Assembly: GCA_050700055.1 (NCBI GenBank)
Contig: JBOHGE010000001.1
Coordinates: 1-64,000, forward strand
DNA: 64,000 bases
Direction of reading: 5' to 3'
DNA from: GCA-003244245 sp050700055
Lineage (GTDB): Bacteria > Actinomycetota > Actinomycetes > Mycobacteriales > Pseudonocardiaceae
Every line of letters starts with the position of its first letter. Position 1 is the first letter of the stretch. This document shows positions 16,147-24,858 of this stretch, in pieces. The position numbers were made by a program, and so were the translations under genes. The notes beneath the pieces were generated by a model, which was not told the origin of the DNA, did no database searches, and worked only from the letters and a program-made list of their open reading frames with translations.

Positions 16147-17247
16147 TCAGCCGGTCGGCCCGTCGCCACCGGAGGCGGCCGGCCCGTCTCCGGTCAGGTA
16201 GCGGCGCAGCACCTCGGTGCAGCCGGTGATCTGATCGATGCGCACGTTCTCGTCCCGGGTGTGTGCGAGGTTGGGGTCGCCGGGACCGTAGTTCAACGCT
16301 GGTATCCCCAGCGCGGCGAACCGGGACACATCTGTCCAGCCGTACTTCGCGACCGGCGTGGTTGCGGTGGCGGCCAGGAACTCCCGCGCCGCCGGTGAGC
16401 CCAGACCGGGTAACGCACCGGCCGCACCGTCGACGAACTCGAGGTCGAACCCGTCGAGCACCGCACGGACGTGCGCTTGGGCGTCGGCCAGCGAGCGGTC
16501 CGGGGCGAAGCGGAAGTTGACCGCCACCTCGCAGGCATCGGGTATCACGTTGCCGGCGACCCCGCCGGAGATGCCCACCGCCAGCATCGCCTCCCGGTAG
16601 CGGCACCCGTCGATCTCGACACTGCGCGGCTGGTAACCGCCCAGCCTCACCAGCACCTCACCGGCGGCATGGATGGCGTTGTCCCCCAGCCACGAGCGGG
16701 CGCTGTGTGCCCGACGACCACGGGTACGGGCGGCGACCCGCAAGGTGCCCTGGCAGCCGGCCTCGACAGCGCCGTTGGTGGGCTCACCCAGGATCGCCAG
16801 CGCAGCGACCAGCCAGTCCGGATGCTCCCGCTCGACACGTCCCAGCCCGTTGCGGTCGGCCTCGACCTCCTCGCAGTCATAGAGCACCACGGTCAGGTCG
16901 TGCACCGGCCGCGGCACGGTAACCGCGAGGTGCAGGATCATCGCGTCGCCCGACTTCATGTCGGAGGTGCCGCAGCCGTAGAGCAGACGGCCGCAGCGCC
17001 GGCTGGGAAGGTTGCCGGCGATCGGCACAGTGTCCAGATGCCCGGCGAGCAGCACCCGCTGCGGGCGGCCCAGCTCAGTGCGGGCCAGCACGGCATTGCC
17101 GCAGCGCAGCACGTGCAGGTGCGGCGCCTGCGTGGTCAGCGCCGCAGTCACCGCGTCGGCTAACGCCGCTTCGTTGCCCGACACGCTGGGGATGTCCACC
17201 AGCGCCGCGGTCAGCTGCACCGGGTCGGCCGTCAGATCCAAGTCCAC
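16147..17247 (-). CDS. dapE: Succinyl-diaminopimelate desuccinylase
   Basis: M20-family zinc hydrolase that releases LL-diaminopimelate for lysine and peptidoglycan synthesis. Metal and catalytic motifs are LLAGHLDTVP (first His/Asp), YGCGTSDMKSGDA (bridging Asp), YDCEEVEADRNG (Glu pair) and ILGEPTNG. The dimerisation domain is in the middle and the final metal-binding His lies near the C-terminus (NYGPGDPNLAHTRDENV). The length of 366 residues is normal. It starts at GTG 17247 and is divergent from dapD with a 54-bp shared promoter region. Confidence 0.95.
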   Translation of the reverse strand: MDLDLTADPVQLTAALVDIPSVSGNEAALADAVTAALTTQAPHLHVLRCGNAVLARTELGRPQRVLLAGHLDTVPIAGNLPSRRCGRLLYGCGTSDMKSGDAMILHLAVTVPRPVHDLTVVLYDCEEVEADRNGLGRVEREHPDWLVAALAILGEPTNGAVEAGCQGTLRVAARTRGRRAHSARSWLGDNAIHAAGEVLVRLGGYQPRSVEIDGCRYREAMLAVGISGGVAGNVIPDACEVAVNFRFAPDRSLADAQAHVRAVLDGFDLEFVDGAAGALPGLGSPAAREFLAATATTPVAKYGWTDVSRFAALGIPALNYGPGDPNLAHTRDENVRIDQITGCTEVLRRYLTGDGPAASGGDGPTG

Positions 17248-17301
17248 GGCTGCGACGGTACCGCTGCGACGGGTGCTGATCTCGCGCTACGGTGGCCCGT
17301 C

Positions 17302-18273
17302 GTGAGCGCACCACAGATCGACTCCGCATACGGCCTGGGGTTGGCCACCCTGGCACCAGACGCGACCGTGCTCGATACCTGGTTTCCGCACCCGGAGCTG
17401 GGCGCCACGGCAGGCAGCCCGGCCGGCACCGCGCGGGTGCCCCAAGACCAAGCGCCGGATGAGCTCGCCGCGCTGCTCGGACCGGACCCGGCGCGCGGTG
17501 TCGAGCTGGTGGCCGTGCGCACCACGGTGGCCGACCTACAGGCCGCGCCACTCGACACGCACGACGTGTACCTGCGGCTGCATCTGCTGTCCCACCGCTT
17601 GGTGACGCCACGCAGCATCAATCTCGACGGGATCTTCGGACTGCTGTCCAACGTGGTGTGGACCAGCTTCGGGCCATGCCCGGTGGTGGGCTTCGAGGCC
17701 ACCCGGATGCGGATGCGCCGGCGCGGCCCGGTCATCGTGTACGGGGTCGACAAGTTCCCCCGAATGGTCGACTATGTGGTGCCTTCGGGAGTGCGGATCG
17801 GTGACGCGGACCGGGTGCGGCTGGGTGCTCACCTGGCCGCCGGCACCACGGTGATGCACGAGGGATTCGTCAACTTCAATGCCGGCACGCTGGGCACCTC
17901 GATGGTGGAGGGGAGGATCTCCGCCGGGGTCGTCCTCGGTGCCGATTCCGATCTGGGCGGCGGCGCATCGATCATGGGGACGCTGTCGGGCGGTGGCCAG
18001 GGGCAGATCTCGGTCGGACAGCGCTGCCTGGTCGGTGCCAACGCCGGGATCGGGATCTCGCTGGGCGATGACTGCGTGGTGGAGGCCGGCCTCTACGTCA
18101 CCGCGGGCACCAAGGTGACGCTGCCCGATGGCATGGTGGTCAAGGCGCGGGAGCTGTCCGGCGTCAGCGGGATGCTGTTCCGTCGGGACTCCGTCACCGG
18201 CACTGTGCAGGCAGTGCACCGCGGCGCCAGAGCCGGCGTCGAGCTCAACGCCGCGCTGCACTCCAACCAATGA
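17302..18273 (+). CDS. dapD: Tetrahydrodipicolinate N-succinyltransferase
   Basis: Succinyl-CoA-dependent acyltransferase of the diaminopimelate pathway, 323 residues, actinobacterial-type DapD. The N-terminal domain precedes a left-handed parallel beta-helix with hexapeptide repeats (VRIGDADRVRLGAHLAAGTTVMHEG, then SAGVVLGADSDLGGGASI and VGANAGIGISLGDDCVVEAGL). It starts at GTG 17302. It is divergent from dapE. With dapC at 27 kb the window holds three genes of the succinylase branch. Confidence 0.95.
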   Translation: MSAPQIDSAYGLGLATLAPDATVLDTWFPHPELGATAGSPAGTARVPQDQAPDELAALLGPDPARGVELVAVRTTVADLQAAPLDTHDVYLRLHLLSHRLVTPRSINLDGIFGLLSNVVWTSFGPCPVVGFEATRMRMRRRGPVIVYGVDKFPRMVDYVVPSGVRIGDADRVRLGAHLAAGTTVMHEGFVNFNAGTLGTSMVEGRISAGVVLGADSDLGGGASIMGTLSGGGQGQISVGQRCLVGANAGIGISLGDDCVVEAGLYVTAGTKVTLPDGMVVKARELSGVSGMLFRRDSVTGTVQAVHRGARAGVELNAALHSNQ

Positions 18274-18309
18274 GCGATCGACCAACCGGGTTCACTAAGA
18301 TGTTGTGCT

Positions 18310-19284
18310 GTGAGCGTCGCCACTCCGGCCCCGCGCCGGACCAAAACCCCCGGCAAGCTGATCAATCTGGGTGATCCGGTCCGGACCCGACGCCGCGACC
18401 CCGCCGTGCATCAGTTACGAGCCGCGCTGGACACCCGGCTACGGACCCTGCTCGCCCGTGACCCGGGCACCCGGATCGGCGAGGATCCCGAAGAGCTGCA
18501 CCAGATGCGGGTCGCCGTGCGGCGGATGCGAGCCGCACTCAAGGCCGCCCGGCCGCTGCTGGACCGGGCCTGGGCCGACGATCTACGCGCCGAGCTGGGT
18601 TGGCTGGGCCGGGCGCTGGGTCCGGTACGCGACGCCGACGTGCTCATCGAACGTCTCCGCGGACGCGCAGCCGCCTTCGACGGCACCAGCCGCGCGGCGG
18701 TGGAGACCCTGATCGAGGCGCTGGTAGCCGACCGGGAGACCGCACGCGCCGAGATGCTCGCCACGCTGGGCAGTGATCGCTACACCGCGCTGCTGCGCCG
18801 GCTGGCTGCCGCGGTGTCCAAGCCGCTGCCCGCCGCCGGCCCGAGCGCCGGCCCTGGGCTGGTCGAGCTGGTCCACACCGAGTACCGCAGGTTGGCCAAG
18901 GCAGTACGGCTAGCCGGCGAAGACCCGCCCGACGAGGTCCTGCACGCGCTGCGGATCCAGGGCAAGCGGCTGCGCTACACCGGCGAGCTGGCCGCCACCA
19001 CCGGCCGGAAACCGGTACGCGAGCTGGTGGAGTCGACCGTGGCGCTGCAGGACGTGCTGGGCGAGCACCAGGACGCCTGCGTGGCCCAACACCGGGTCAA
19101 GCAGCTCCTGGACGACCTCGGCGATGTGGTGGACTTCGACGTGGTCTTCGCCGCCGGCCGGCTGGTAGAACGCGAGGAAGTCACCCGGGCGACCACCCGC
19201 CAGGCGTGGCCGGCCGCATGGCAGCAGGTCCAAGACCGAGCCCAATCGCTGGCTCCCCCTCCTGACGAGGTCCACGACCGGTAG
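18310..19284 (+). CDS. CHAD-domain protein
   Basis: A 324-residue all-alpha CHAD protein made of two four-helix halves rich in conserved His, Arg and Lys (ELHQMRVAVRRMRAALKAARP in the first half, LHALRIQGKRLRYTGELAA in the second). CHAD domains bind inorganic polyphosphate through this basic surface and are often linked to CYTH triphosphatases, but no CYTH domain is present here. It starts at GTG 18310, 36 bp after dapD. Confidence 0.87.
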   Translation: MSVATPAPRRTKTPGKLINLGDPVRTRRRDPAVHQLRAALDTRLRTLLARDPGTRIGEDPEELHQMRVAVRRMRAALKAARPLLDRAWADDLRAELGWLGRALGPVRDADVLIERLRGRAAAFDGTSRAAVETLIEALVADRETARAEMLATLGSDRYTALLRRLAAAVSKPLPAAGPSAGPGLVELVHTEYRRLAKAVRLAGEDPPDEVLHALRIQGKRLRYTGELAATTGRKPVRELVESTVALQDVLGEHQDACVAQHRVKQLLDDLGDVVDFDVVFAAGRLVEREEVTRATTRQAWPAAWQQVQDRAQSLAPPPDEVHDR

Positions 19285-19320
19285 GTACACAAGACGCCAC
19301 ATATGCGTGCCATCAGGCTC

Positions 19321-19602
19321 ATGATAGAGCGCGTCGGGGTACGTGAGCTGCGTGACCGGCTCAGTGGTTACCTGGAGCGGACCCGCGCAGGTGAGCAGAT
19401 AGAGATCACCGACCGTGGTCGACCGATCGCGATGCTCGTCCCGTTGCCCGAATCACGAGTGGCGATCGCCGAGCTGATCGCCACTGGCAAGCTCCAGCCG
19501 GCGCAACGGTCCTGGCGGCCCGGCGCACGGCGGGTCAGCACTCCAGCGGGGGCACGACCGCCCAGCGAGCACCTCGAGGAGATGCGCGGCGAGCGGATCT
19601 GA
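19321..19602 (+). CDS. Phd/YefM-type antitoxin (VapB-like)
   Basis: A 93-residue antitoxin with the Phd/YefM N-terminal DNA-binding unit: VGVRELRDRLSGYLERTRAGEQIEITDRGRPIAMLVP, followed by a disordered toxin-binding tail. ATG 19321 is chosen over upstream in-frame ATG 19303 because homologues begin just before VGVRELR. It is followed 8 bp later by a PIN-domain toxin gene that is now frameshifted, so this antitoxin may be an orphan or may repress its own promoter. Confidence 0.85.
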   Translation: MIERVGVRELRDRLSGYLERTRAGEQIEITDRGRPIAMLVPLPESRVAIAELIATGKLQPAQRSWRPGARRVSTPAGARPPSEHLEEMRGERI

Positions 19603-19610
19603 CCTCAGCC

Positions 19611-20033
19611 GTGATCCTCTACTGTGACTCTTCGGCATTGGTCAAGCTCGTGGTCGACGAGCCGGAGAGCGCGGAGCTCGAGGCGTGGCTCGGCTCGCAG
19701 CCCGAACCGGTCTTGATCTCCAGCGTCCTCGCTCGCACGGAGGTCGTGCGCGGTCGCCCGCACCGACCCGGACGCGGTGCACCTCGCGGTCGACCTGCTC
19801 GCTGCGGTGTCGGTGGTCGAGCTCGACGTGTCCCTCGCTGACAAAGCGGCCCAGCTGGACCCGGCGGAGCTGCGCAGTCTGGACGCGCTTCACCTGGCTG
19901 CCGCGTGCGCCTCGGCTCAGCACTCAGCTCCATGATCAGCTACGACGAGCGGATGCTGGCCGCGGCGAGACGACACGGCGTCGCCATCGCGCATCCCGGC
20001 TGGACACCCACGCAACGTCACCCCTCGTTGTGA
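19611..20033 (+). pseudogene. VapC-like PIN toxin with two frameshifts
   Basis: PIN-domain ribonuclease toxin paired with the upstream antitoxin. Frame 1 (from GTG 19611) reads ILYCDSSALVKLVVDEPES through SVLARTEVVR, with the first acidic residues. After about 19750 the homology moves to the next frame (VARTDPDAVHLAVDLL ... LRSLDALHLAAA, third acidic residue). It moves back at about 19910 (LGSALSSMISYDERMLAAARRHGVAIAHPGW, final Asp) and stops at 20033. A 2-nt loss in a GC run and a 1-nt loss explain both shifts and together restore the original phase. It is either a decayed toxin or contains sequencing errors. Confidence 0.82.
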
Positions 20034-20725
20034 GCGGAGCAGGAGCCAAGACGGGGTACCGGGTGCGTGGTTGACATTAGCCCCCAGCCCCCCAGTGGCT
20101 CCGGACGTCGGTCCGCCGGATGACGGCGCCATATCCCGCTCATCATGGACCGACTCCAGCGGGGAGTTCCGCTTACCAGACGATCTCGACTATCCTCGGC
20201 TTTGGCGATCGCTCGGTCGACCATCACTAGGGGTGCACCGGGCTACGCCGCGGTGACCAGGATGACTCAATCGAACGGGTCCCGAGATCGAGTTGTCGAG
20301 TGCGACTTCGAACGCGTCGAGTTGCGCACGGGTTCAGCGTAGTGCTCAGTCGCGGCTGGCCTCGGTCGCTTGTCCTCGGTAGAGCAGCGTGTTGATCGCG
20401 GCGACTGCCAGCTCCGTCGACACTTCGACGATGACCGCGAGTTGAGCGTGACGACCCGGATGTTCATTTGACAAACACGGCCGCGCGAGGTGGCCGACGC
20501 CGCGGATCGACTCTTCGGGACCGGGTTGTCGGCCTGTCCGAGCGTCAAAGATGACGAAGATTGAACCGGTCCATGCGGCGCCTCGGCTCGTCCGCCACCA
20601 CGCCGAGACCACACTCATTTGATCATCAAACCCGCCTGATATAGCGAGGAATCCTATCGTCCTATAACACCACCGCCCCCCCGCTGAGCGATGTTCCAGG
20701 CGTATCTTGCTGTGCCGCCGACCGA
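20034..20725. other. Gene-poor, apparently degraded stretch
   Basis: About 690 bp between the toxin remnant and the secreted hydrolase. Several short frames exist on both strands, but none has a ribosome-binding site, a recognisable domain or the codon bias of its neighbours, and frames are repeatedly broken. Composition is less GC-rich in places (around 20640-20680). I see no RNA gene or clear repeat. It is best read as decayed accessory DNA. Confidence 0.5.
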
Positions 20726-21775
20726 TCATCTGGAGATGTTGCTGCTCTGGTTGCTCCAATTGGTGACCTCTTGGAAAATCTCGCCGGTCCCGCTGATGAA
20801 GGCATGGTGGGCGTAGCCATCGCTCTGGAGGCGATCCATCATCCACGCCGTCGGATACCCGAGGTAACCGTAGACACCTTTGACGCAGCCCCGGCTGATC
20901 TGGGCGCAGTCGGGCTGCCCCTGCACGTCGAGGTGGTCGGGACCGTTCAGGGTTCCCCAGACCTTGGTGATCGAGGCCGGTGCCGCCTGGTAATAGGCGG
21001 AGTTGGACTGCAGCGTCAGCTGCCAGGGAGCGGTCTGGAATGAGGGTGAGATCCCATCGGCCGACCCGTTGACGAGGAAGATGGAGCCACCGGTCAGCTT
21101 CCGGGTATCGGCGCATTTGGCACTGTCGTCGAGGCAGAAGATCTGGGCAGGGATTTCGATCGGGACCGCCGTCGTGATCAGACCCCCGGATTTAATCAGG
21201 GCATTGACGACACCACTCGCGCCCTGCGAGTGCCCGATCGCACCCACCCGGGTCGTGGACAGCACATGATAGAAGATGCTGGAGATCTGGTCGTTTTGGG
21301 CCACCATCCAGCGGGCGGCGTCCAGGATCACCTGTCCTGTCCCGGTCTTCACGTTCTCGGACGCGACCACTACGAAGCCCCACGAGGCGAGGTGAGAGAG
21401 AAGGTAGGAGTATTGACTGGGAACCGCGTCGGTGCCGTTGCCCCACGTGATGATCGGATGCTGGAACCCGCTCTGTCCGAGCTGGGTCGGGTACCAGACA
21501 TCGAACTTGGCGCCGGATGAGTCACAGCAGCCAAACGCCTTCGCGGCGGTCACCGCCCATGGACCGCGAGCGTAGTACTTCTGCTCGATTGGCAACGTGG
21601 GCACGTTGGGAGGCTGAGCGGCCCGCGCAGGAGCGCTCATCTGTGTAGTCGCCGACCAGCCGTGTGTAGTCGCCGACGCCGCGCCCGCAATAGCGGGCGC
21701 GGCGAACACTACGGAGCTGGCCGCCGCAGCCGCGACCGCGACGGCCGCCCACCTTCTGCTGAACGAACCTGTCAT
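20726..21775 (-). CDS. Secreted alpha/beta hydrolase, cutinase/PET-hydrolase-like
   Basis: Exported 349-residue hydrolase. The N-terminus has two arginines, a hydrophobic core (WAAVAVAAAAASSVVFAAPAI) and an Ala-rich cleavage region near residue 35. The alpha/beta-hydrolase nucleophile is Ser183 in GHSQG, with likely Asp240 (NGSADGIS) and His281 (NGPDHLDV); WYPTQLGQSG is also family-like. Cysteine pairs (83/84, 214/221, 290/297) suggest disulphides outside the cell. The substrate is unknown; an ester or polyester is the likeliest. The gene is transcribed away from a promoter block that is duplicated upstream of the histidine kinase. Confidence 0.82.
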   Translation of the reverse strand: MTGSFSRRWAAVAVAAAAASSVVFAAPAIAGAASATTHGWSATTQMSAPARAAQPPNVPTLPIEQKYYARGPWAVTAAKAFGCCDSSGAKFDVWYPTQLGQSGFQHPIITWGNGTDAVPSQYSYLLSHLASWGFVVVASENVKTGTGQVILDAARWMVAQNDQISSIFYHVLSTTRVGAIGHSQGASGVVNALIKSGGLITTAVPIEIPAQIFCLDDSAKCADTRKLTGGSIFLVNGSADGISPSFQTAPWQLTLQSNSAYYQAAPASITKVWGTLNGPDHLDVQGQPDCAQISRGCVKGVYGYLGYPTAWMMDRLQSDGYAHHAFISGTGEIFQEVTNWSNQSSNISR

Positions 21776-21820
21776 GACGTTATCTCCCCACTCATTGATG
21801 GGAAATATTTCCCCCTGGTT

Positions 21821-22008
21821 GAGATGACAATTTATAGCTTGCGCGTAGGCCGAGGTCTGGTCAATCCCCTCCGCGGCGGATTTATCGGACCCCCTTGGGA
21901 TCTAGACACCGTTACAGGTATCCATCAAGAGAGAGGGCAGATCTGCCGCAAGGTGGATGAGCGGCATGGGCCTCTTTTGAGTAGGACCAGATCATGAACG
22001 CTTGGTTC
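21821..22008. repeat. First copy of a duplicated divergent promoter region
   Basis: This block aligns along its whole length with 22766-22954. Shared landmarks are GACAATTYATAGCTTG, ATCAAGAGA, GCAGATCTGCCGCAAG and ATGAACGCTTGG. In this copy the kinase gene is reduced to its first few codons (ATG 21994, MNAW) and then diverges, while the leftward gene is the secreted hydrolase. A TATAAA-like -10 box on the minus strand (about 21837-21832) faces the hydrolase. Confidence 0.8.
21944..21966. promoter_or_regulatory. Candidate operator, TGCCGC-N11-GCGGCA (copy 1)
   Basis: Perfect 6-bp inverted repeat, TGCCGC at 21944-21949 and GCGGCA at 21961-21966, with an 11-nt spacer (AAGGTGGATGA). The same dyad with the same spacing is kept in the second promoter copy. 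The best candidate for its ligand is the NarL-type response regulator encoded just downstream of copy 2. Confidence 0.55.
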
Positions 22009-22458
22009 ATGCAACCGGCATGCCGCTGGCACGCCAGGGCGGGGAACGCGGCAACGGAGCCGCGCGTCGTTGCTCAACGCTGTCCGTGGCGTCGGCGGGA
22101 ACGTAACTGATGGTGGCGGTCGTCATCGGAATCGCGATCCCTTCGTGAAATCGATTCCGGTCATGGCGGGCGATCCCTTTGTGGCGCCTCGGGTGCGCCC
22201 ACCGTCGTCTATCACGCTGGCCGAAAATTGGTGATGGGTTGGAGCCGGGTTAGGCACTCCATTCCATGAGGCTTATTCGGCAAGAGTGCGAGTGCGGCGG
22301 CGCGACCTGTCGCGATTCCGCACGCGCATCACCAACGGGCAAGTTTTGAATAACTCTCCGGCCGTGCCCAGGCGGTGGTTTACGAGACATGCCTGGAACT
22401 GGCCTGGAACCGGCTAGAAATGACGGACGCGCTGATCCAGCGCACCCGTTATCCAGGG
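22009..22458. other. No gene recognised
   Basis: About 450 bp after the truncated kinase start and before the stop of the small secreted protein. Frames here are short, lack ribosome-binding sites and show no domain. It may contain worn remains of the first kinase copy, but I could not align it with the intact gene beyond the first codons. Confidence 0.5.
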
Positions 22459-22740
22459 TCAGCGCATCACGCCGAGGAACCACGGAAGTGCGGGGTCCCC
22501 TTGAGGGCTGTGGGCACAGCCCCAGGCGTGCCATTCGCCGCGCGCGAGGCCGTCCCGCCCCCGGGCCAAGCACTGCGACTCGTATGAAAATTTTCCTGCG
22601 TACTCCCAGCCTTCCGCGGTGGTGGCTGCAGCCTGGGGACTGCCCGCCGCCTGTGCGACGCTACCGGTCGACAGTAGAGCAGTCACCGTCGCCATTGCCA
22701 CCGCGGTGCCTGCGAGCACATTCTTGATGCGGAGTTCCAT
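22459..22740 (-). CDS. Small secreted protein of unknown function
   Basis: A 93-residue protein with a clear signal peptide: basic MELRIKN, hydrophobic VLAGTAVAMATVTALLSTG, then SVAQA-AG as the probable signal peptidase I site near residue 31. The mature part of about 60 residues has two cysteines (CLARG and WGCAH), tryptophans and a GEWHAWGC segment, so it may carry one disulphide. GAAGGGAAGAG precedes the ATG. It shares a promoter region with the two-component system, so it could be a target or a signal for it. No family is recognised. Confidence 0.7.
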   Translation of the reverse strand: MELRIKNVLAGTAVAMATVTALLSTGSVAQAAGSPQAAATTAEGWEYAGKFSYESQCLARGRDGLARGEWHAWGCAHSPQGDPALPWFLGVMR

Positions 22741-22765
22741 TTCTCTTCCCTTCGTCGGCCTTGCT

Positions 22766-22954
22766 GTAGAGACAATTCATAGCTTGTACGCAGGCCACGG
22801 TTTCGGCAATCTCCTCTACGACGGATTCGCCGGACCACCTCCGGCCTAGACGCCACGACGGGTATTTCTATCAAGAGACAGAGAGCAGATCTGCCGCAAG
22901 GCGGATGAGCGGCATGGAATCTTCGAGTAGGGTCAAGTCATGAACGCTTGGATC
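22766..22954. repeat. Second copy of the duplicated divergent promoter region
   Basis: This is the intact version of the block also seen at 21821-22008. It lies between the small secreted protein gene (leftward) and the histidine kinase (rightward, ATG 22940). The conserved stretch runs past the kinase start codon. The minus-strand -10 box here reads TATGAA. Confidence 0.8.
22892..22914. promoter_or_regulatory. Candidate operator, TGCCGC-N11-GCGGCA (copy 2)
   Basis: TGCCGC at 22892-22897 and GCGGCA at 22909-22914, spacer AAGGCGGATGA, overlapping the end of the 10-bp palindrome GCAGATCTGC. It lies 26 bp upstream of the kinase ATG. Conservation in both promoter copies while the flanks have drifted supports a functional site. 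Confidence 0.6.
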
Positions 22955-24193
22955 AAGCGGTCCACCGACGCCGCCGTGCGCCATCCCCACTTGTTCGACT
23001 GCACTCTGACTGCCGTTCTGCTGGTCGCCGGTCTGACGTGGGGGCTGCTGGAGTTCCGCTACCTCGGCCAGCGGCCGGGCGATGTCCTGCCGCCGGTGCG
23101 GCCGACGCCTGTAGTGGTGGCGGCCATCGTGGCGATCATCACCCCGTTGGCCTGGCGGCGCCGGGCGCCGCTCACGGTGCTGACGCTGGTTGCCGCTGCC
23201 CAGGTGACAGCCTCAGCACTGCTTCGCTACGAGAACGAGATCACCGTGCTCGCCGTGTTGGTCGCCGTATACAGCGCGAGTGCCTACGGGGCAAAACCAT
23301 GGCGCACCCGGCTGTCGGCTATCGCCCTAGCCGCACTGGTGGCCGCGATGGACTACCGGGTCGCCTTGAGTCTGCCCGACATGAACAGTGGCCTGACCAT
23401 GAGTATTGCTCTAGCCGCATACAGTGTGCACTTGCTTGTCTTCGGGGGAGGTGTCTACGCGGTGGGCCGCAACATGCGGATCCGTATCAGCCGCGAAGCG
23501 GAACTGAAGATCCGCACCGCCCAGCTAGCGGCCGAACAGGAGACGAACACCCGCCGGGCAGTGCTGGAAGAGCGGGTGCGCGTAGCCCGAGAACTCCATG
23601 ACGTCATCGCTCACCACGTCAGCCTGATGGGTATCCAGGCAGCCGCCGGCAGGCGAGTCCTGACGACCCGGCCCGACCAGTCAGCCAAGGCGTTGGTCTC
23701 CATCGAGGAGTCCAGTCGCCAGGCGGTGGGAGAGTTGCAGCGTATGCTCGGGTTCTTGCGCCAAGACGACGAGGTCGACACCTTGGCTCCGCTGCCCAGC
23801 CTGCGTCACCTCGACCACCTCGTCACCCAGATGTTCGACGCCAAGCTCACAGTCGACGTCCACTGCGAAGGCGATCTCCAGCCCCTGCCCATAAGCGTGG
23901 ACCTGTCCGCTTACCGGATCGTCCAGGAGGCACTGACCAACACGCTCAAGCACGCAAAAGCCACCACAGCCTCGGTGACCCTGCGCTACCGACACGCGGT
24001 CTTCGAAGTCGATGTGATCGACAATGGTGTGGGTTCCGGCACTGCCCCCAACCTGGACAATGGCCGGCAACGACACGGGCTGATCGGCATGCGCGAACGA
24101 GTCAGTCTCCACCGCGGCCAGTTCGAGGCTGGTCCCCGCCTCGGGGGCGGGTTCGGTGTATGGGCCAGTTTTCCCTTGCGGGAGGGATCATGA
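22940..24193 (+). CDS. NarL-type sensor histidine kinase
   Basis: Membrane sensor kinase of 417 residues. Four to six hydrophobic segments fill residues 20-175 and there is no large extracellular domain. A linker coiled coil leads to the HisKA_3 dimerisation domain, with the phosphoacceptor His220 in RVARELHDVIAHHVSLMG, and a HATPase domain (ALTNTLKHAKATTASV, VIDNGVGSG, HGLIGMRERV). This is the DesK/LiaS-like group. It overlaps the response regulator by 4 nt (ATGA). The upstream region is duplicated together with the first codons of this gene. Confidence 0.92.
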   Translation: MNAWIKRSTDAAVRHPHLFDCTLTAVLLVAGLTWGLLEFRYLGQRPGDVLPPVRPTPVVVAAIVAIITPLAWRRRAPLTVLTLVAAAQVTASALLRYENEITVLAVLVAVYSASAYGAKPWRTRLSAIALAALVAAMDYRVALSLPDMNSGLTMSIALAAYSVHLLVFGGGVYAVGRNMRIRISREAELKIRTAQLAAEQETNTRRAVLEERVRVARELHDVIAHHVSLMGIQAAAGRRVLTTRPDQSAKALVSIEESSRQAVGELQRMLGFLRQDDEVDTLAPLPSLRHLDHLVTQMFDAKLTVDVHCEGDLQPLPISVDLSAYRIVQEALTNTLKHAKATTASVTLRYRHAVFEVDVIDNGVGSGTAPNLDNGRQRHGLIGMRERVSLHRGQFEAGPRLGGGFGVWASFPLREGS

Positions 24194-24858
24194 GTATCCG
24201 CATCCTGCTCGCCGACGACCAGGCAATGGTTCGGGCCGGCTTCCGTATGATCCTCGAGGCCGAGGCTGACCTCGAAGTCGTGGGCGAGGCTGAGGACGGC
24301 CTCGCCGCGGTGGCCGCCGCCAGCCGGCTGTGTCCCGATCTGACACTGATGGACATCCAGATGCCAATCATGGACGGGTTGGCGGCTACCCGCCGCATCG
24401 TTGGGCTCGACGGGCAGGCAGACGCTCGAGTCGTGATCTTGACCACCTTCGAGCGCGACGACTACATCTTCGAAGCCTTGCGGGCTGGCGCTAGCGGGTT
24501 CCTCCTCAAGAACGCCCCCGCCGACGACCTCATCGCGGCGGTGCGCATCGTTGCCGCCGGCAACGCCCTGCTCGCTCCGTCGGTCACGCGCCGCATCATC
24601 GCCCAATACGCTGGCCAACCGGCACCGACGACGCGCGAAGCCGAGCTGGACGTACTTACCGACCGGGAGCGCGAGGTGCTCCTCCTGCTGGGCACCGGGA
24701 AAAGCAACACCGAAATAGCAGCAGAACTATTCGTCGGAGAAGGAACCATCAAGACACACGTTTCCCATCTGCTTCACAAACTTGGACTACGAGACCGCGT
24801 GCAGGCCGTAGTTTTCGCATACGAAACCGGTCTCATACGACCGAGAGCACGTTACTAA
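24190..24858 (+). CDS. NarL/FixJ-family response regulator
   Basis: A 222-residue regulator. The receiver domain has the acidic pair in LLADDQ (residues 6-11), the phosphorylation site Asp55 (LTLMDIQMP) and the conserved Lys in FLLKN. The C-terminal LuxR-type helix-turn-helix reads LTDREREVLLLLGTGKSNTEIA through GTIKTHVSHLLHKLGL. It starts at ATG 24190, overlapping the kinase stop. It is the predicted ligand of the TGCCGC-N11-GCGGCA dyads upstream. Targets probably include its own operon and one or both divergent secreted-protein genes. Confidence 0.93.
   Translation: MSIRILLADDQAMVRAGFRMILEAEADLEVVGEAEDGLAAVAAASRLCPDLTLMDIQMPIMDGLAATRRIVGLDGQADARVVILTTFERDDYIFEALRAGASGFLLKNAPADDLIAAVRIVAAGNALLAPSVTRRIIAQYAGQPAPTTREAELDVLTDREREVLLLLGTGKSNTEIAAELFVGEGTIKTHVSHLLHKLGLRDRVQAVVFAYETGLIRPRARY

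Noticed and set aside
20346..21116. 256-codon minus-strand frame partly overlapping the secreted hydrolase
   Set aside because: It overlaps the well-supported hydrolase in another frame, and its unique part shows no recognisable protein features.
22250..22573. 107-codon minus-strand frame before the small secreted protein
   Set aside because: No ribosome-binding site, Arg/Pro-rich shadow composition, and it overlaps the secreted protein gene.
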